Assembly: GCA_900547965.1 (NCBI GenBank)
Contig: URJE01000029.1
Coordinates: 1-17,277 of the forward strand
Origin: an uncultured Eggerthella sp.
GTDB taxonomy: Bacteria; Actinomycetota; Coriobacteriia; Coriobacteriales; Eggerthellaceae
Length of the DNA stretch: 17,277 nucleotides
Direction: 5' to 3'
Each line of letters starts with the position of its first letter. The stretch's first letter is position 1. This document shows positions 1 through 6,889 of the stretch, piece after piece. A program made the translations under genes and the position numbers. Under the pieces are notes generated by a model that made no database searches, was not told the DNA's origin, and saw only the letters and a list, made by a program, of their open reading frames with translations.

Positions 1-315
1 CCTGCCGCCGCACCTGCTGCAGCTGCTTCGCATCCCGCAAATTGGTACTGCGTAACCTCTCCGATGGTAGGCACGTTCTATGCCGCTCCCGCTCCTGGCG
101 AGCCTGCCTTTGTCCAGGTTGGCGATGAAGTTGCCGCCAACCAGACGCTGTGCATCGTTGAGGCAATGAAGCTCATGAATGAAATCGGCGCTGAGGAAAT
201 GGGTACGGTACGCGAGGTATGCGTTGAGGATGCAACTCCGGTAGAGTTCGGTACCCCGTTGTTCTATATCGAGCCCCACACGAGCCATGATGCTGTTGGT
301 CCGGAGAGTGCATAA
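1..315 (+). CDS. accB: Biotin carboxyl carrier protein of acetyl-CoA carboxylase, C-terminal part (5' end outside window)
   Basis: This is the biotin-bearing subunit of acetyl-CoA carboxylase, which carries CO2 from AccC to the carboxyltransferase in the first committed step of fatty-acid synthesis. The reading frame is open from base 1. It begins with an Ala/Pro-rich stretch typical of the flexible hinge, followed by the biotinyl domain. The biotinylation motif EAMKLM is present and its lysine codon lies at 169-171. The motif is preceded by the usual SPMVGTFY start of the domain. The N-terminal part and the true start are cut off by the window edge. The TAA stop at 313-315 abuts the accC ATG, so the two are co-translated. 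The extra C-terminal tail after FYIEP, about 13 residues, is weakly conserved by inspection. A biotin carrier of another carboxylase is possible, but the accC neighbour and cluster order favour AccB. Confidence 0.95.
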   Translation, partial: PAAAPAAAASHPANWYCVTSPMVGTFYAAPAPGEPAFVQVGDEVAANQTLCIVEAMKLMNEIGAEEMGTVREVCVEDATPVEFGTPLFYIEPHTSHDAVGPESA

Positions 316-1665
316 ATGTTTGACAAAGTCTTAATTGCCAACCGCGGCGAAGTTGCCCTGCGCATTATGCGCGCCTGCAAGGAGTTGGGCATCAAAACCG
401 TGGCGGTATATTCAACGGAGGATGCCGATACGTATCCCGTTCGCTACGCGGATGAAAAGGTATGCATCGGTCCTGCTCCTGCAAATAAGAGTTATCTGGT
501 AATGCCTTCCATCATCGCTGCAGCGGTGAACACCGGTTGTCAGGCTATTCACCCTGGTTACGGCTTCTTGGCTGAAAACTCCGATTTCGCTCGTGCTTGC
601 ACCGACAACGATTTGGTGTTCATCGGCCCTTCGCCCGAGTGCATTGATGCTATGGGCAACAAGGCTGCCGCCCGTGACACCATGAAGGCCTGCGGCGTTC
701 CTACGGTACCCGGTTCTGATGGCGTTGTTGAAACGGTCGAAGAGGCCCGTAAGTTCGCTGAAGAAGTTGGCTATCCGGTGCTTATCAAGGCATCTGCTGG
801 CGGCGGCGGTAAGGGCATGCGCGAAGTGCATGATCCTGCCGACCTTGAATCTCAGTTCATGGCCGCGAAGAACGAGGCTCTTGCAGCGTTTGGCAACGGT
901 GACGTATACCTTGAAAAGCTCGTTTTGCGCCCTCGCCACGTCGAGGTGCAGATCCTTGCTGATAAGCACGGTAATCGTATTTCCTTGTGCGAACGCGACT
1001 GCTCGCTGCAGCGCCGCCACCAGAAGCTGCTCGAGGAAGCTCCTTCACCGGCTCTTACCGAGGAAATTCGCCGTGCTATGGGTGTTGCAGCTGTTAAGGC
1101 GGTACGTGCAACGGGTTACGAGAATGCGGGCACTATCGAATTCCTCTTGGATACCGATGGCAAGTTCTACTTCATGGAAATGAACACTCGTGTTCAGGTG
1201 GAGCATCCTGTCTCAGAGCAGATTACAGGCACCGATATCATCAAGGAGCAGTTGCGCATTGCTTCCGGTGAGCCTATCTCCTGTATCGAGCGTGCTCCCT
1301 TTACGCCGTTTGGCCATGCTATGGAGTTCCGCATCAATGCTGAAGATCCCGAGCACGATTTCCGTCCTTGCCCTGGCAATATCACGCGTTTCGAAGTTCC
1401 TGGTGGTCCTGGTGTTCGTGTGGAAACCTACATCAAGCAAGGCGACCGCATCTCTCCGTATTATGATTCCATGGTTGCCAAATTGATCGTATGGGGCATT
1501 GACCGCGATGAGTGCATTGCTCGAGGCAAGCGTGCTCTGAGCGAGTTCTGCATCGAGGGCATTAAAACCACGATCCCCTTCCATTTGGAGGTTCTTGAAA
1601 AGGAAGCCTTCATCGAGGGAAGGGTGTATACCGATTTCATCGAAACCGAAATGGGGGATGAATAA
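316..1665 (+). CDS. accC: Biotin carboxylase subunit of acetyl-CoA carboxylase
   Basis: This subunit carboxylates the biotin on AccB using ATP and bicarbonate in the cytoplasm. The 449-residue length matches the family. Visible landmarks, in order, are the N-terminal IANRGEVALRI, the HPGYGFLAEN segment, the ATP-grasp glycine loop GGGGKGM at residues 162-168, the ERDCSLQRRHQK stretch, and the active-site FMEMNTRVQVEHPV. These cover the biotin-carboxylase N-terminal, ATP-grasp and C-terminal domains, so the enzyme looks complete and active. The ATG directly follows the accB stop, and the next gene begins one base after the accC stop. No frame break or missing key residue is seen. The carboxyltransferase genes accA and accD are not in the window. 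Confidence 0.98.
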   Translation: MFDKVLIANRGEVALRIMRACKELGIKTVAVYSTEDADTYPVRYADEKVCIGPAPANKSYLVMPSIIAAAVNTGCQAIHPGYGFLAENSDFARACTDNDLVFIGPSPECIDAMGNKAAARDTMKACGVPTVPGSDGVVETVEEARKFAEEVGYPVLIKASAGGGGKGMREVHDPADLESQFMAAKNEALAAFGNGDVYLEKLVLRPRHVEVQILADKHGNRISLCERDCSLQRRHQKLLEEAPSPALTEEIRRAMGVAAVKAVRATGYENAGTIEFLLDTDGKFYFMEMNTRVQVEHPVSEQITGTDIIKEQLRIASGEPISCIERAPFTPFGHAMEFRINAEDPEHDFRPCPGNITRFEVPGGPGVRVETYIKQGDRISPYYDSMVAKLIVWGIDRDECIARGKRALSEFCIEGIKTTIPFHLEVLEKEAFIEGRVYTDFIETEMGDE

Positions 1666-1666
1666 T

Positions 1667-2011
1667 ATGTCAGATATCAATACCGAAAGCATGGCTATCG
1701 CGCCGGGCGTTGTGGAAACGATTGTTACCCTCGCCGTTCGCGATGTTGCCGGCGTGGCATCGGTTGGTGCCGCACCTTCCGGGATCCGTTCCCTTCTTTC
1801 GTTCAAGCAGTCGGCTCAGGGCGTATCCGTCAACGTTTCCCATGACAACACGGTAGACGTTGCGGTTTCTCTCCGCGTCCAGTCGGGTCGTTCTCTGAAC
1901 GAAATTGCCGATAACGTTCGCAAGTCTGTGGCCGATGCTGTTCTTTCGCAGGTTGGCCTTACGGTGTCACGCGTGGATATCCGCGTTGACGGCATCGTAT
2001 TCCAGGATTAG
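1667..2011 (+). CDS. yqhY: Asp23/Gls24 family protein (YqhY-like)
   Basis: This is a 114-residue protein of the Asp23/Gls24 (alkaline-shock / envelope stress) family. It shows the family pattern of an N-terminal I(A/S)PGVVETIVTLAVRDVAGV segment, a short beta-rich middle and a C-terminal VSRVDIRVDGIVF strand. There is no signal peptide or membrane segment. The chosen ATG has a GGGGGATG ribosome site at 1653-1660, while longer upstream frame extensions overlap accC and look spurious. The position between accC and nusB matches B. subtilis yqhY, whose product is linked to control of acetyl-CoA carboxylase; that role here is inferred from synteny. Its stop overlaps the nusB GTG start by one base. 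Confidence 0.9.
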   Translation: MSDINTESMAIAPGVVETIVTLAVRDVAGVASVGAAPSGIRSLLSFKQSAQGVSVNVSHDNTVDVAVSLRVQSGRSLNEIADNVRKSVADAVLSQVGLTVSRVDIRVDGIVFQD

Positions 2012-2448
2012 TGGTGCCTGTGTCTAAGGCTTATTCCCAACACGAAGAACGCACCCTTGCTCGTAAGCAAGCTCTGCAGCTTATGTATCAGGGTGAAATC
2101 CTGGAAAAGACCCCGCGTGAGCTTATCGATAATGGTCAGCTTGTTCCCGAAACGCAGGGCTTGGGCGAGTATGCCCTGATGCTTCTTGATGGCGCCAAGG
2201 AAAGCCTTGAAGCAATCGATGAGCTTATCGAATCGGCAAGCGACAACTGGACGCTCGACCGCATGCCTGTAGTTGACCGTTCGTTACTCCGTCTTACCAC
2301 GTATGAAATGCGCTACGTTGATGATGTGCCTGTTTCGGTATCCATCAACGAAGCTGTCAACTTGGCCAAAGAGTTTGGCGGCGACGATTCCCCAAGGTTC
2401 ATTAACGGAATCTTGGGCCGTATCGCTACCCAGCTTGAAAGCGAGTAG
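2011..2448 (+). CDS. nusB: Transcription antitermination factor NusB
   Basis: NusB binds boxA RNA together with ribosomal protein S10 and supports antitermination of rRNA transcription. The product is about 145 residues, the normal NusB size. The helical NusB fold signatures are visible: an N-terminal basic helix ARKQALQLMYQGEI, the central NWTLDRMPVVDRSLLRLTTYEMRY and the C-terminal VSINEAVNLAKEFGGDDSPRFINGILG. The GTG at 2011 overlaps the preceding stop. GTG codons at 2014 and 2020 are equally possible starts, so the N-terminus is uncertain by up to three residues. It lies in the accBC operon five bases ahead of xseB. Confidence 0.95.
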   Translation: MVPVSKAYSQHEERTLARKQALQLMYQGEILEKTPRELIDNGQLVPETQGLGEYALMLLDGAKESLEAIDELIESASDNWTLDRMPVVDRSLLRLTTYEMRYVDDVPVSVSINEAVNLAKEFGGDDSPRFINGILGRIATQLESE

Positions 2449-2453
2449 GCATA

Positions 2454-2690
2454 ATGGAATCACAGGCTCCTCAGACGTTCGAGGACATTAAAGCACGCCT
2501 TGACGAAATTGTGGCGGCTGTCAGCGATGAGGAGCTTCCTCTTGATGAGGCATTGAGCCTGTACGAGGAAGCGGTGGGCATTGGCCTTACTGCTTCTCGC
2601 ATCATGGAAGAGGGAATTGCTGCTAAGGAAGCCGAATCCGTCGAGGCTCAAGCCTCGTCGGATTCGGATACTTCGTCTTCGGACGAATAG
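2454..2690 (+). CDS. xseB: Exodeoxyribonuclease VII small subunit
   Basis: This is the small subunit of exonuclease VII, which degrades single-stranded DNA together with XseA. It has 78 residues. The conserved core is FEDIKARLDEIVAAVSDEELPLDEALSLYEEAVGIG, a two-helix coiled segment typical of XseB. The last 20 or so residues are an acidic, serine-rich tail. The codons of that tail form two RNA hairpins, described separately. The large subunit xseA, which precedes xseB in many bacteria, is not in this window. The gene is followed 13 bases later by dxs. Confidence 0.92.
   Translation: MESQAPQTFEDIKARLDEIVAAVSDEELPLDEALSLYEEAVGIGLTASRIMEEGIAAKEAESVEAQASSDSDTSSSDE
2632..2687 (+). promoter_or_regulatory. 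Two tandem RNA hairpins in the 3' end of xseB, just before dxs
   Basis: The first hairpin has arms 2632-2648 and 2651-2667: 17 base pairs with one mismatch and a 2-base spacer, so effectively a 36-bp near-palindrome. The second has arms 2672-2677 and 2682-2687 around a TTCG loop, which gives the very stable C(UUCG)G tetraloop. It ends at the xseB stop and five bases before the GGAGG of dxs. Both are seen directly. A role in processing, mRNA stability or coupling between xseB and dxs is inference. No U-tract follows, so they are not standard terminators. Confidence 0.6.
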
Positions 2691-2703
2691 GAGGAGGTGC
2701 CGT

Positions 2704-4581
2704 ATGGCCCGCATACTTGACTCCATCGATTCCCCAGACAAGCTGAAGCTCCTCACCGATGAGGAGCTTTCCATATTGGCGCAGGAAATTCGCGAGGAGA
2801 TCATTAACGTCACTTCCAAGACGGGTGGTCATGTTGCCTCGAGCCTTGGTGCGGTTGAGATAATTCTGGCGGTCCATTCGCTTATCGATTCGCCGCATGA
2901 TCGTTTTTTGTTCGATGTTGGGCATCAATCGTATGCTCACATGCTTATCACGGGGCGTTTGAACGAATTCTCCACACTTCGCCAGTACAAGGGGTTGTCG
3001 GGCTTTCCGAAACCTCATAGCAACCCGCACGATGTGCATCCTTCCGGCCACGCTTCCGACTCGCTTTCCGTAGCGTGTGGCTTGGCCCGTGCGCGCGATT
3101 TGCGCGGTGACAACCAAAAGATCGTGGCGCTTATCGGCGATGCTTCGCTGGCTGGCGGCATGGTCTTCGAGGCGCTCAACGATATTGGCCAGGCTCAGAC
3201 GCCACTTGTTGTCATCTTGAATGACAACGAAATGAGTATCGCCCGTAATGTTGGCGCAATGGCGATGCACCTGGGTGCTTTGCGCGTTACGAGTAGTTAT
3301 CGCAAGAACCGCGATAATATGCAGGATTTCATGGAAAATTCCCTTGGTCCTGCAGGCAAGGCCATGGTGAAACTAGGTAAAACGGCGAAGGAGTCGTTGA
3401 AGCAGTTCGTCATGCCCGACACTATGCTCTTCGAGCAATTGGGCATCGTATGCACGCCGCCCGTTGATGGTCACGACATTCCTGCGCTGAAGTGGACTAT
3501 TGGTCATGCGCTGGAATCCGATGTTCCCGTTTTGGTGCACGTGGTTACCAAAAAGGGTGCGGGTTACGGTCCGGCTGAGGCCGATCCTTCCCGTTTCCAC
3601 GGTACGGGTCCCTACGATATTGCTACAGGTGCTGCGCGAAAGGCTGCCCCTAAGGCCCTTACGTATACACAGGCATTTACCAAGGCATTCGAGAAAGAAG
3701 CACAGTTGGATAGCTCCATCTGCGCTATTTCCGCTGCTATGGTTGACGGAACAGGCCTGCGCCCCTTTGCGAATTCCCATCCCGATAGGTGCTTCGACGT
3801 TGGTATAGCCGAGGGCCATGCGGTAGGTATGGCGAGCGGCTTGGCGTTAGGCGGTCGTAAGCCGGTCGTGGCTTTGTACTCAACGTTCTTCCAACGTGCA
3901 GTAGATCAGACCATTATCAACGTGGCGCTCGAAAAGCTTGATGTTGTATTCGCCCTCGATCGTGCTGGTTTGGTGGGCGATGACGGCCCCACGCATCACG
4001 GCATGTTCGATATGGCGCTCCTGCGTTGCGTGCCGAATATGAAGATCTTGGCACCCTCAAATGAAGCCGAGCTTGCCCATGCATTGCATACCGCTTTGAA
4101 GCTCGATGGTCCTGTTGCTCTGCGTTACCCCCGTGGTGAAGCAGCGGGCGCGCCCATGCCTGATGATGCCCTTATGATGAAGCCGGGTAAATCGCGTGTG
4201 GTCCGCGAAGGCGATCAGGCTGCGATTCTGGCATTTGGCCGTATGGTCAACTATGCTGCTGATGCTGCCGAGCTTCTTTCGCAGCAGGGTTTCTCGGTGC
4301 GTGTTGTCGATATGCGTTGGGTGAAACCCCTCGATCTTGAGGCAATTGCGGCAGCGGCGGAAACCGGTGTTGTTGTAACGGTTGAGGATGGCGTACGTAT
4401 CGGTGGGGCTGGCGAAGGCGTAGCGGAAGCCCTGGCGCTTATGGGATCCGCCCCCAAAGTAAAGGTTTTGGGCTTACCCGATAGTTTTGTTGCTCAGGGC
4501 AAAGTGGATCAACTTTTTGCCGATTTGGGTATTGATGCCAAGGGCATTGCACATACCGTTGCGAATTTGCTTGGCGAATAG
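2704..4581 (+). CDS. dxs: 1-deoxy-D-xylulose-5-phosphate synthase
   Basis: This TPP-dependent enzyme condenses pyruvate and glyceraldehyde 3-phosphate, the first step of the MEP isoprenoid pathway. It has 625 residues, the normal length. Visible in order are FDVGHQSYAHMLITGR, the PSGHASDSLS segment, the TPP/Mg motif with GDAS at residue 145 and ND-N around residue 173, then DVGIAEGHAV with the catalytic glutamate, YSTFFQRAVDQ, and DRAGLVGDDGPTHHGMFD. The C-terminal transketolase domain follows. The ATG at 2704 has an excellent AGGAGGTG ribosome site (2692-2699). A longer frame reaching back to 2581 overlaps xseB and is not used. Small deviations (GDA for GDG, EGHAV for EQHAV) do not remove known catalytic residues. 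It is the last gene of the operon. Confidence 0.97.
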   Translation: MARILDSIDSPDKLKLLTDEELSILAQEIREEIINVTSKTGGHVASSLGAVEIILAVHSLIDSPHDRFLFDVGHQSYAHMLITGRLNEFSTLRQYKGLSGFPKPHSNPHDVHPSGHASDSLSVACGLARARDLRGDNQKIVALIGDASLAGGMVFEALNDIGQAQTPLVVILNDNEMSIARNVGAMAMHLGALRVTSSYRKNRDNMQDFMENSLGPAGKAMVKLGKTAKESLKQFVMPDTMLFEQLGIVCTPPVDGHDIPALKWTIGHALESDVPVLVHVVTKKGAGYGPAEADPSRFHGTGPYDIATGAARKAAPKALTYTQAFTKAFEKEAQLDSSICAISAAMVDGTGLRPFANSHPDRCFDVGIAEGHAVGMASGLALGGRKPVVALYSTFFQRAVDQTIINVALEKLDVVFALDRAGLVGDDGPTHHGMFDMALLRCVPNMKILAPSNEAELAHALHTALKLDGPVALRYPRGEAAGAPMPDDALMMKPGKSRVVREGDQAAILAFGRMVNYAADAAELLSQQGFSVRVVDMRWVKPLDLEAIAAAAETGVVVTVEDGVRIGGAGEGVAEALALMGSAPKVKVLGLPDSFVAQGKVDQLFADLGIDAKGIAHTVANLLGE

Positions 4582-4613
4582 GCTTTCATGTATGCGTATT
4601 AGCCGCTAGTAAT

Positions 4614-4645
4614 GCAAGGGCCGTTCGGGCCCTTGCTTATTCTTT
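4614..4645 (+). terminator. Intrinsic terminator after dxs
   Basis: A perfect 9-bp GC-rich stem (arms 4614-4622 and 4628-4636) with a 5-base loop is followed by a T-rich tail, TTATTCTTT. It ends the accB-dxs operon. The tail runs into the ribosome site of ung, so ung may use read-through or a promoter that is not obvious here. Confidence 0.85.
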
Positions 4646-4654
4646 GGAGTGGAA

Positions 4655-5377
4655 GTGAATAGCGAACAGAACATCGATACTTGGTTGAGTGGCGCTTCGC
4701 GAGAGGTTGTTGAAACCACTTCACGGCTTATGGCAGCAGTGGAGGAGCTTCGCAAGACGGAAACCATCTATCCATCCCAAGAGAAAATCTTGAATGCTTT
4801 GGCTTTTACAGCCCCCAAGGATGTCCGAGTGGTTATTCTGGGGCAAGACCCCTATCACGGCCCTAACCAGGCTATGGGGCTCTCATTTTCGGTGCCACAG
4901 GGTGAAAAGCTTCCGCCTAGCTTGCGCAACATCTATAAGGAAATGGCAGCCGATTTAGGGTGCTCCATGCCCGAAAGTGGGGATTTGACCTCTTGGGCTC
5001 AGCAGGGTGTTTTGCTTTTGAATACCACGCTTACCGTGCGCGAACATGCTGCCAATTCGCACAGCAAGCTGGGTTGGCAGGTGCTAACCAATTATGTGAT
5101 CGAGCGGTGCTTCTCGCTGCCGCAGCCGGTGGTGTTCTTGGCATGGGGCAGACACGCAATAACGCTTGTTGAGGATGCTCGCTCGCGGGCCGTTGGCCAG
5201 AGCTGTGCAAACTTGGAGACCAAGCATATTCTCAAGTCGACCCATCCCTCGCCCCTTTCCGCAAATAAGCAGGGTGGGGAACTGCGTGCGTTTATGGGGT
5301 CACGTCCCTTTTCTAGTGCGAACAATCTGCTTGTGCGTTGTGGTCAAAGCCCTATTGAGTGGCAGAGTGTTTGTTAA
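4655..5377 (+). CDS. ung: Uracil-DNA glycosylase (family 1)
   Basis: This enzyme removes uracil from DNA as the first step of base-excision repair. It has about 240 residues, the usual size. Motifs include the water-activating GQDPYH with Asp at residue 65, the GLSFSV segment, LLLNTTLTV, VVFLAWGRHA, and the DNA-intercalation HPSPLS loop with His197. The C-terminal pattern of F-SRPFSSANNLL then IEW is also typical. I prefer the GTG at 4655 because GGAG (4646-4649) sits five bases upstream; the GTG at 4649 overlaps that site. It lies directly behind the dxs terminator, and its TAA stop shares a base with the ATG of the next gene. Confidence 0.97.
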   Translation: MNSEQNIDTWLSGASREVVETTSRLMAAVEELRKTETIYPSQEKILNALAFTAPKDVRVVILGQDPYHGPNQAMGLSFSVPQGEKLPPSLRNIYKEMAADLGCSMPESGDLTSWAQQGVLLLNTTLTVREHAANSHSKLGWQVLTNYVIERCFSLPQPVVFLAWGRHAITLVEDARSRAVGQSCANLETKHILKSTHPSPLSANKQGGELRAFMGSRPFSSANNLLVRCGQSPIEWQSVC

Positions 5378-6687
5378 TGGAAAACCTAGCAAAACCGTTT
5401 AACCGAGTCTTCTTTTTGCTATGCGTTCTCGTAACCGGCTCGTTGGCTGGCGCCTTTGTTTGGTTGTTCTTTTTCCTCATGAACAAAGGCATTACCTTTC
5501 TGTGGCAGACGGTGCCTGGTTGGATAAGCTCCTTAACGGCAGAGTCGTTGCCTGTCCTTTCTCAAGGTCCTTTTGGGTTTGTTCCCTTTCCCCTGATCGT
5601 TTGTGTGCTGGGTGGCTTGCTAATCGGGCTGTATTCCAAGCATACGGGCATTGAGCCCGAAGATCTCAACGTTGTAATGGCGAAGGTGAAGGAAACGGGC
5701 CGTTATGATTACAGCCATATTGGCAAGCTTTCCCTGGCTGCGCTGTTGCCGTTGCTGTTCGGAGGAAGCGTAGGGCCTGAAGCTGGCCTTACAGGCGTTA
5801 TTGCAGGTCTGTGCACCTGGGTAGGCGATAGGATGCGCAGGTTCGGTTCGGACTTTCGCGCCCTTACAATTGCCGGCACTCAGGCGGCGCTCACTGCGGT
5901 GTTCACTGCTCCGCTCTATGGCTTTGTGGCGCCGCTTTCCGGAACGGCCGATGGGGCTCGTGGGGAAGAGGGTATCACTCTTCCAAAGGCTCAAAAAGCC
6001 GTGGTGTATCTGTGCGCTATCGCGGGGGCTCTGAGTGCATTTCTGGTGTTGGGGCAGCTGTTCGGCGAAAGCTCAGGCTTGCCGAGATTCGATGCGGTAG
6101 AAGTTGGCTCATACGAATTAGCGCTGTTGCTGCCACTTGCTTTGGCTGGCATGGCCTGCGGCTGGGTATTCCATGCTGTCAATAAGGGTACGTTGTCTCT
6201 TTCGGAGGCGATGGGCAATCGTCCTGTGGCGAAAGCGGTGCTGGCTGGCATCATCCTGGCAGTGTGCGGCATGGCGTTGCCTTTTACCATGTTCGCCGGT
6301 GAATCGCAGGCGCATTACTTGATGGAAGGATATTCAGCTATTCCAGCAGTTGCTCTTATTGCTACCGGTTTCGTCAAATGCGCTCTTACGCCTACTTGTT
6401 TGAATCTGGGTTGGCATGGCGGCCATTTCTTTCCCGTGATCTTCTCTGGCGTTAGCCTGGGTTATGGTTTTGCCTTGCTTACGGGGGCGGCTCCTGCTTT
6501 CTGCGTGGCTGCTTGTACATCAGCCTTGATGGGGGCGGTTATGCGCCAGCCGATTATGGCAGCGCTGCTGCTAATGCTGTGCTTCCCTTTGAAGGGTGTC
6601 GTGGTCATGCTCGTGGCGGCGGTAATCGGGGCAGCTATCCCTCTTCCGAAGGTAATTCAGTCCGAGCGTGCGGACGATAGGGCGTAG
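5377..6687 (+). CDS. ClC-family anion channel/transporter, divergent
   Basis: This is a polytopic inner-membrane protein of 436 residues with about ten hydrophobic segments. It matches the ClC family by the GGSVGPEAGLTG motif, with the gating glutamate at residue 135, and by the GGHFFP motif near residue 348. The usual first selectivity motif GSGIP is absent; the aligned place reads TGIEPEDL. The transported ion (chloride, fluoride or other) therefore cannot be named from the sequence. The ATG at 5377 overlaps the ung stop (TAATG), which suggests translational coupling. A GTG at 5359 would lengthen it by six residues inside ung. No CBS domains follow the membrane part. Confidence 0.88.
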   Translation: MENLAKPFNRVFFLLCVLVTGSLAGAFVWLFFFLMNKGITFLWQTVPGWISSLTAESLPVLSQGPFGFVPFPLIVCVLGGLLIGLYSKHTGIEPEDLNVVMAKVKETGRYDYSHIGKLSLAALLPLLFGGSVGPEAGLTGVIAGLCTWVGDRMRRFGSDFRALTIAGTQAALTAVFTAPLYGFVAPLSGTADGARGEEGITLPKAQKAVVYLCAIAGALSAFLVLGQLFGESSGLPRFDAVEVGSYELALLLPLALAGMACGWVFHAVNKGTLSLSEAMGNRPVAKAVLAGIILAVCGMALPFTMFAGESQAHYLMEGYSAIPAVALIATGFVKCALTPTCLNLGWHGGHFFPVIFSGVSLGYGFALLTGAAPAFCVAACTSALMGAVMRQPIMAALLLMLCFPLKGVVVMLVAAVIGAAIPLPKVIQSERADDRA

Positions 6688-6707
6688 AAGAGGGTTTGTC
6701 TTCTACG
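6683..6707 (+). other. Hairpin overlapping the stop codon of the ClC gene
   Basis: A perfect 9-bp inverted repeat (6683-6691 and 6699-6707) with a 7-base loop spans the TAG stop. No T-tract follows, so it is at best a weak terminator or an mRNA 3'-end stabiliser. Farther down, weaker stems at 6746-6763 and 6769-6791 are followed by a T-rich stretch and may help end the transcript. Confidence 0.4.
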
Positions 6708-6820
6708 AGTCTGTGGCGTAATTAAGTTCTGGAAACGTTTTCATCGGGCAAACTCAAATGCCCATATTGGCGTTTTAGTTTCCGAAGCGCCTCGTTGTTT
6801 GGCAATGCGCATGATCCCAA

Positions 6821-6865
6821 TAAAAGATGCACCCCCTGATTTCGTTGAAGAAATCAGGGGGTGCA
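6821..6865 (-). terminator. Strong intrinsic terminator for the SulP gene
   Basis: A perfect 15-bp stem (6828-6842 and 6851-6865) with an 8-base loop. Read on the minus strand it is followed by TCTTTTATT, a good U-tract, 24 bases past the sulP stop. On the plus strand the tail is only GTTGTTGTTA, so it may also weakly stop ClC transcription. Confidence 0.9.
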
Positions 6866-6889
6866 GTTGTTGTTAGCGGTTGTGGCTAT

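Noticed and set aside
412..1020. 202-codon minus-strand frame inside accC
   Set aside because: Shadow of the well-conserved accC gene, with no ribosome site or recognisable domain.
2581..2703. Upstream extension of dxs into xseB
   Set aside because: The extra residues are unlike Dxs, and the ATG at 2704 has a near-ideal ribosome site.
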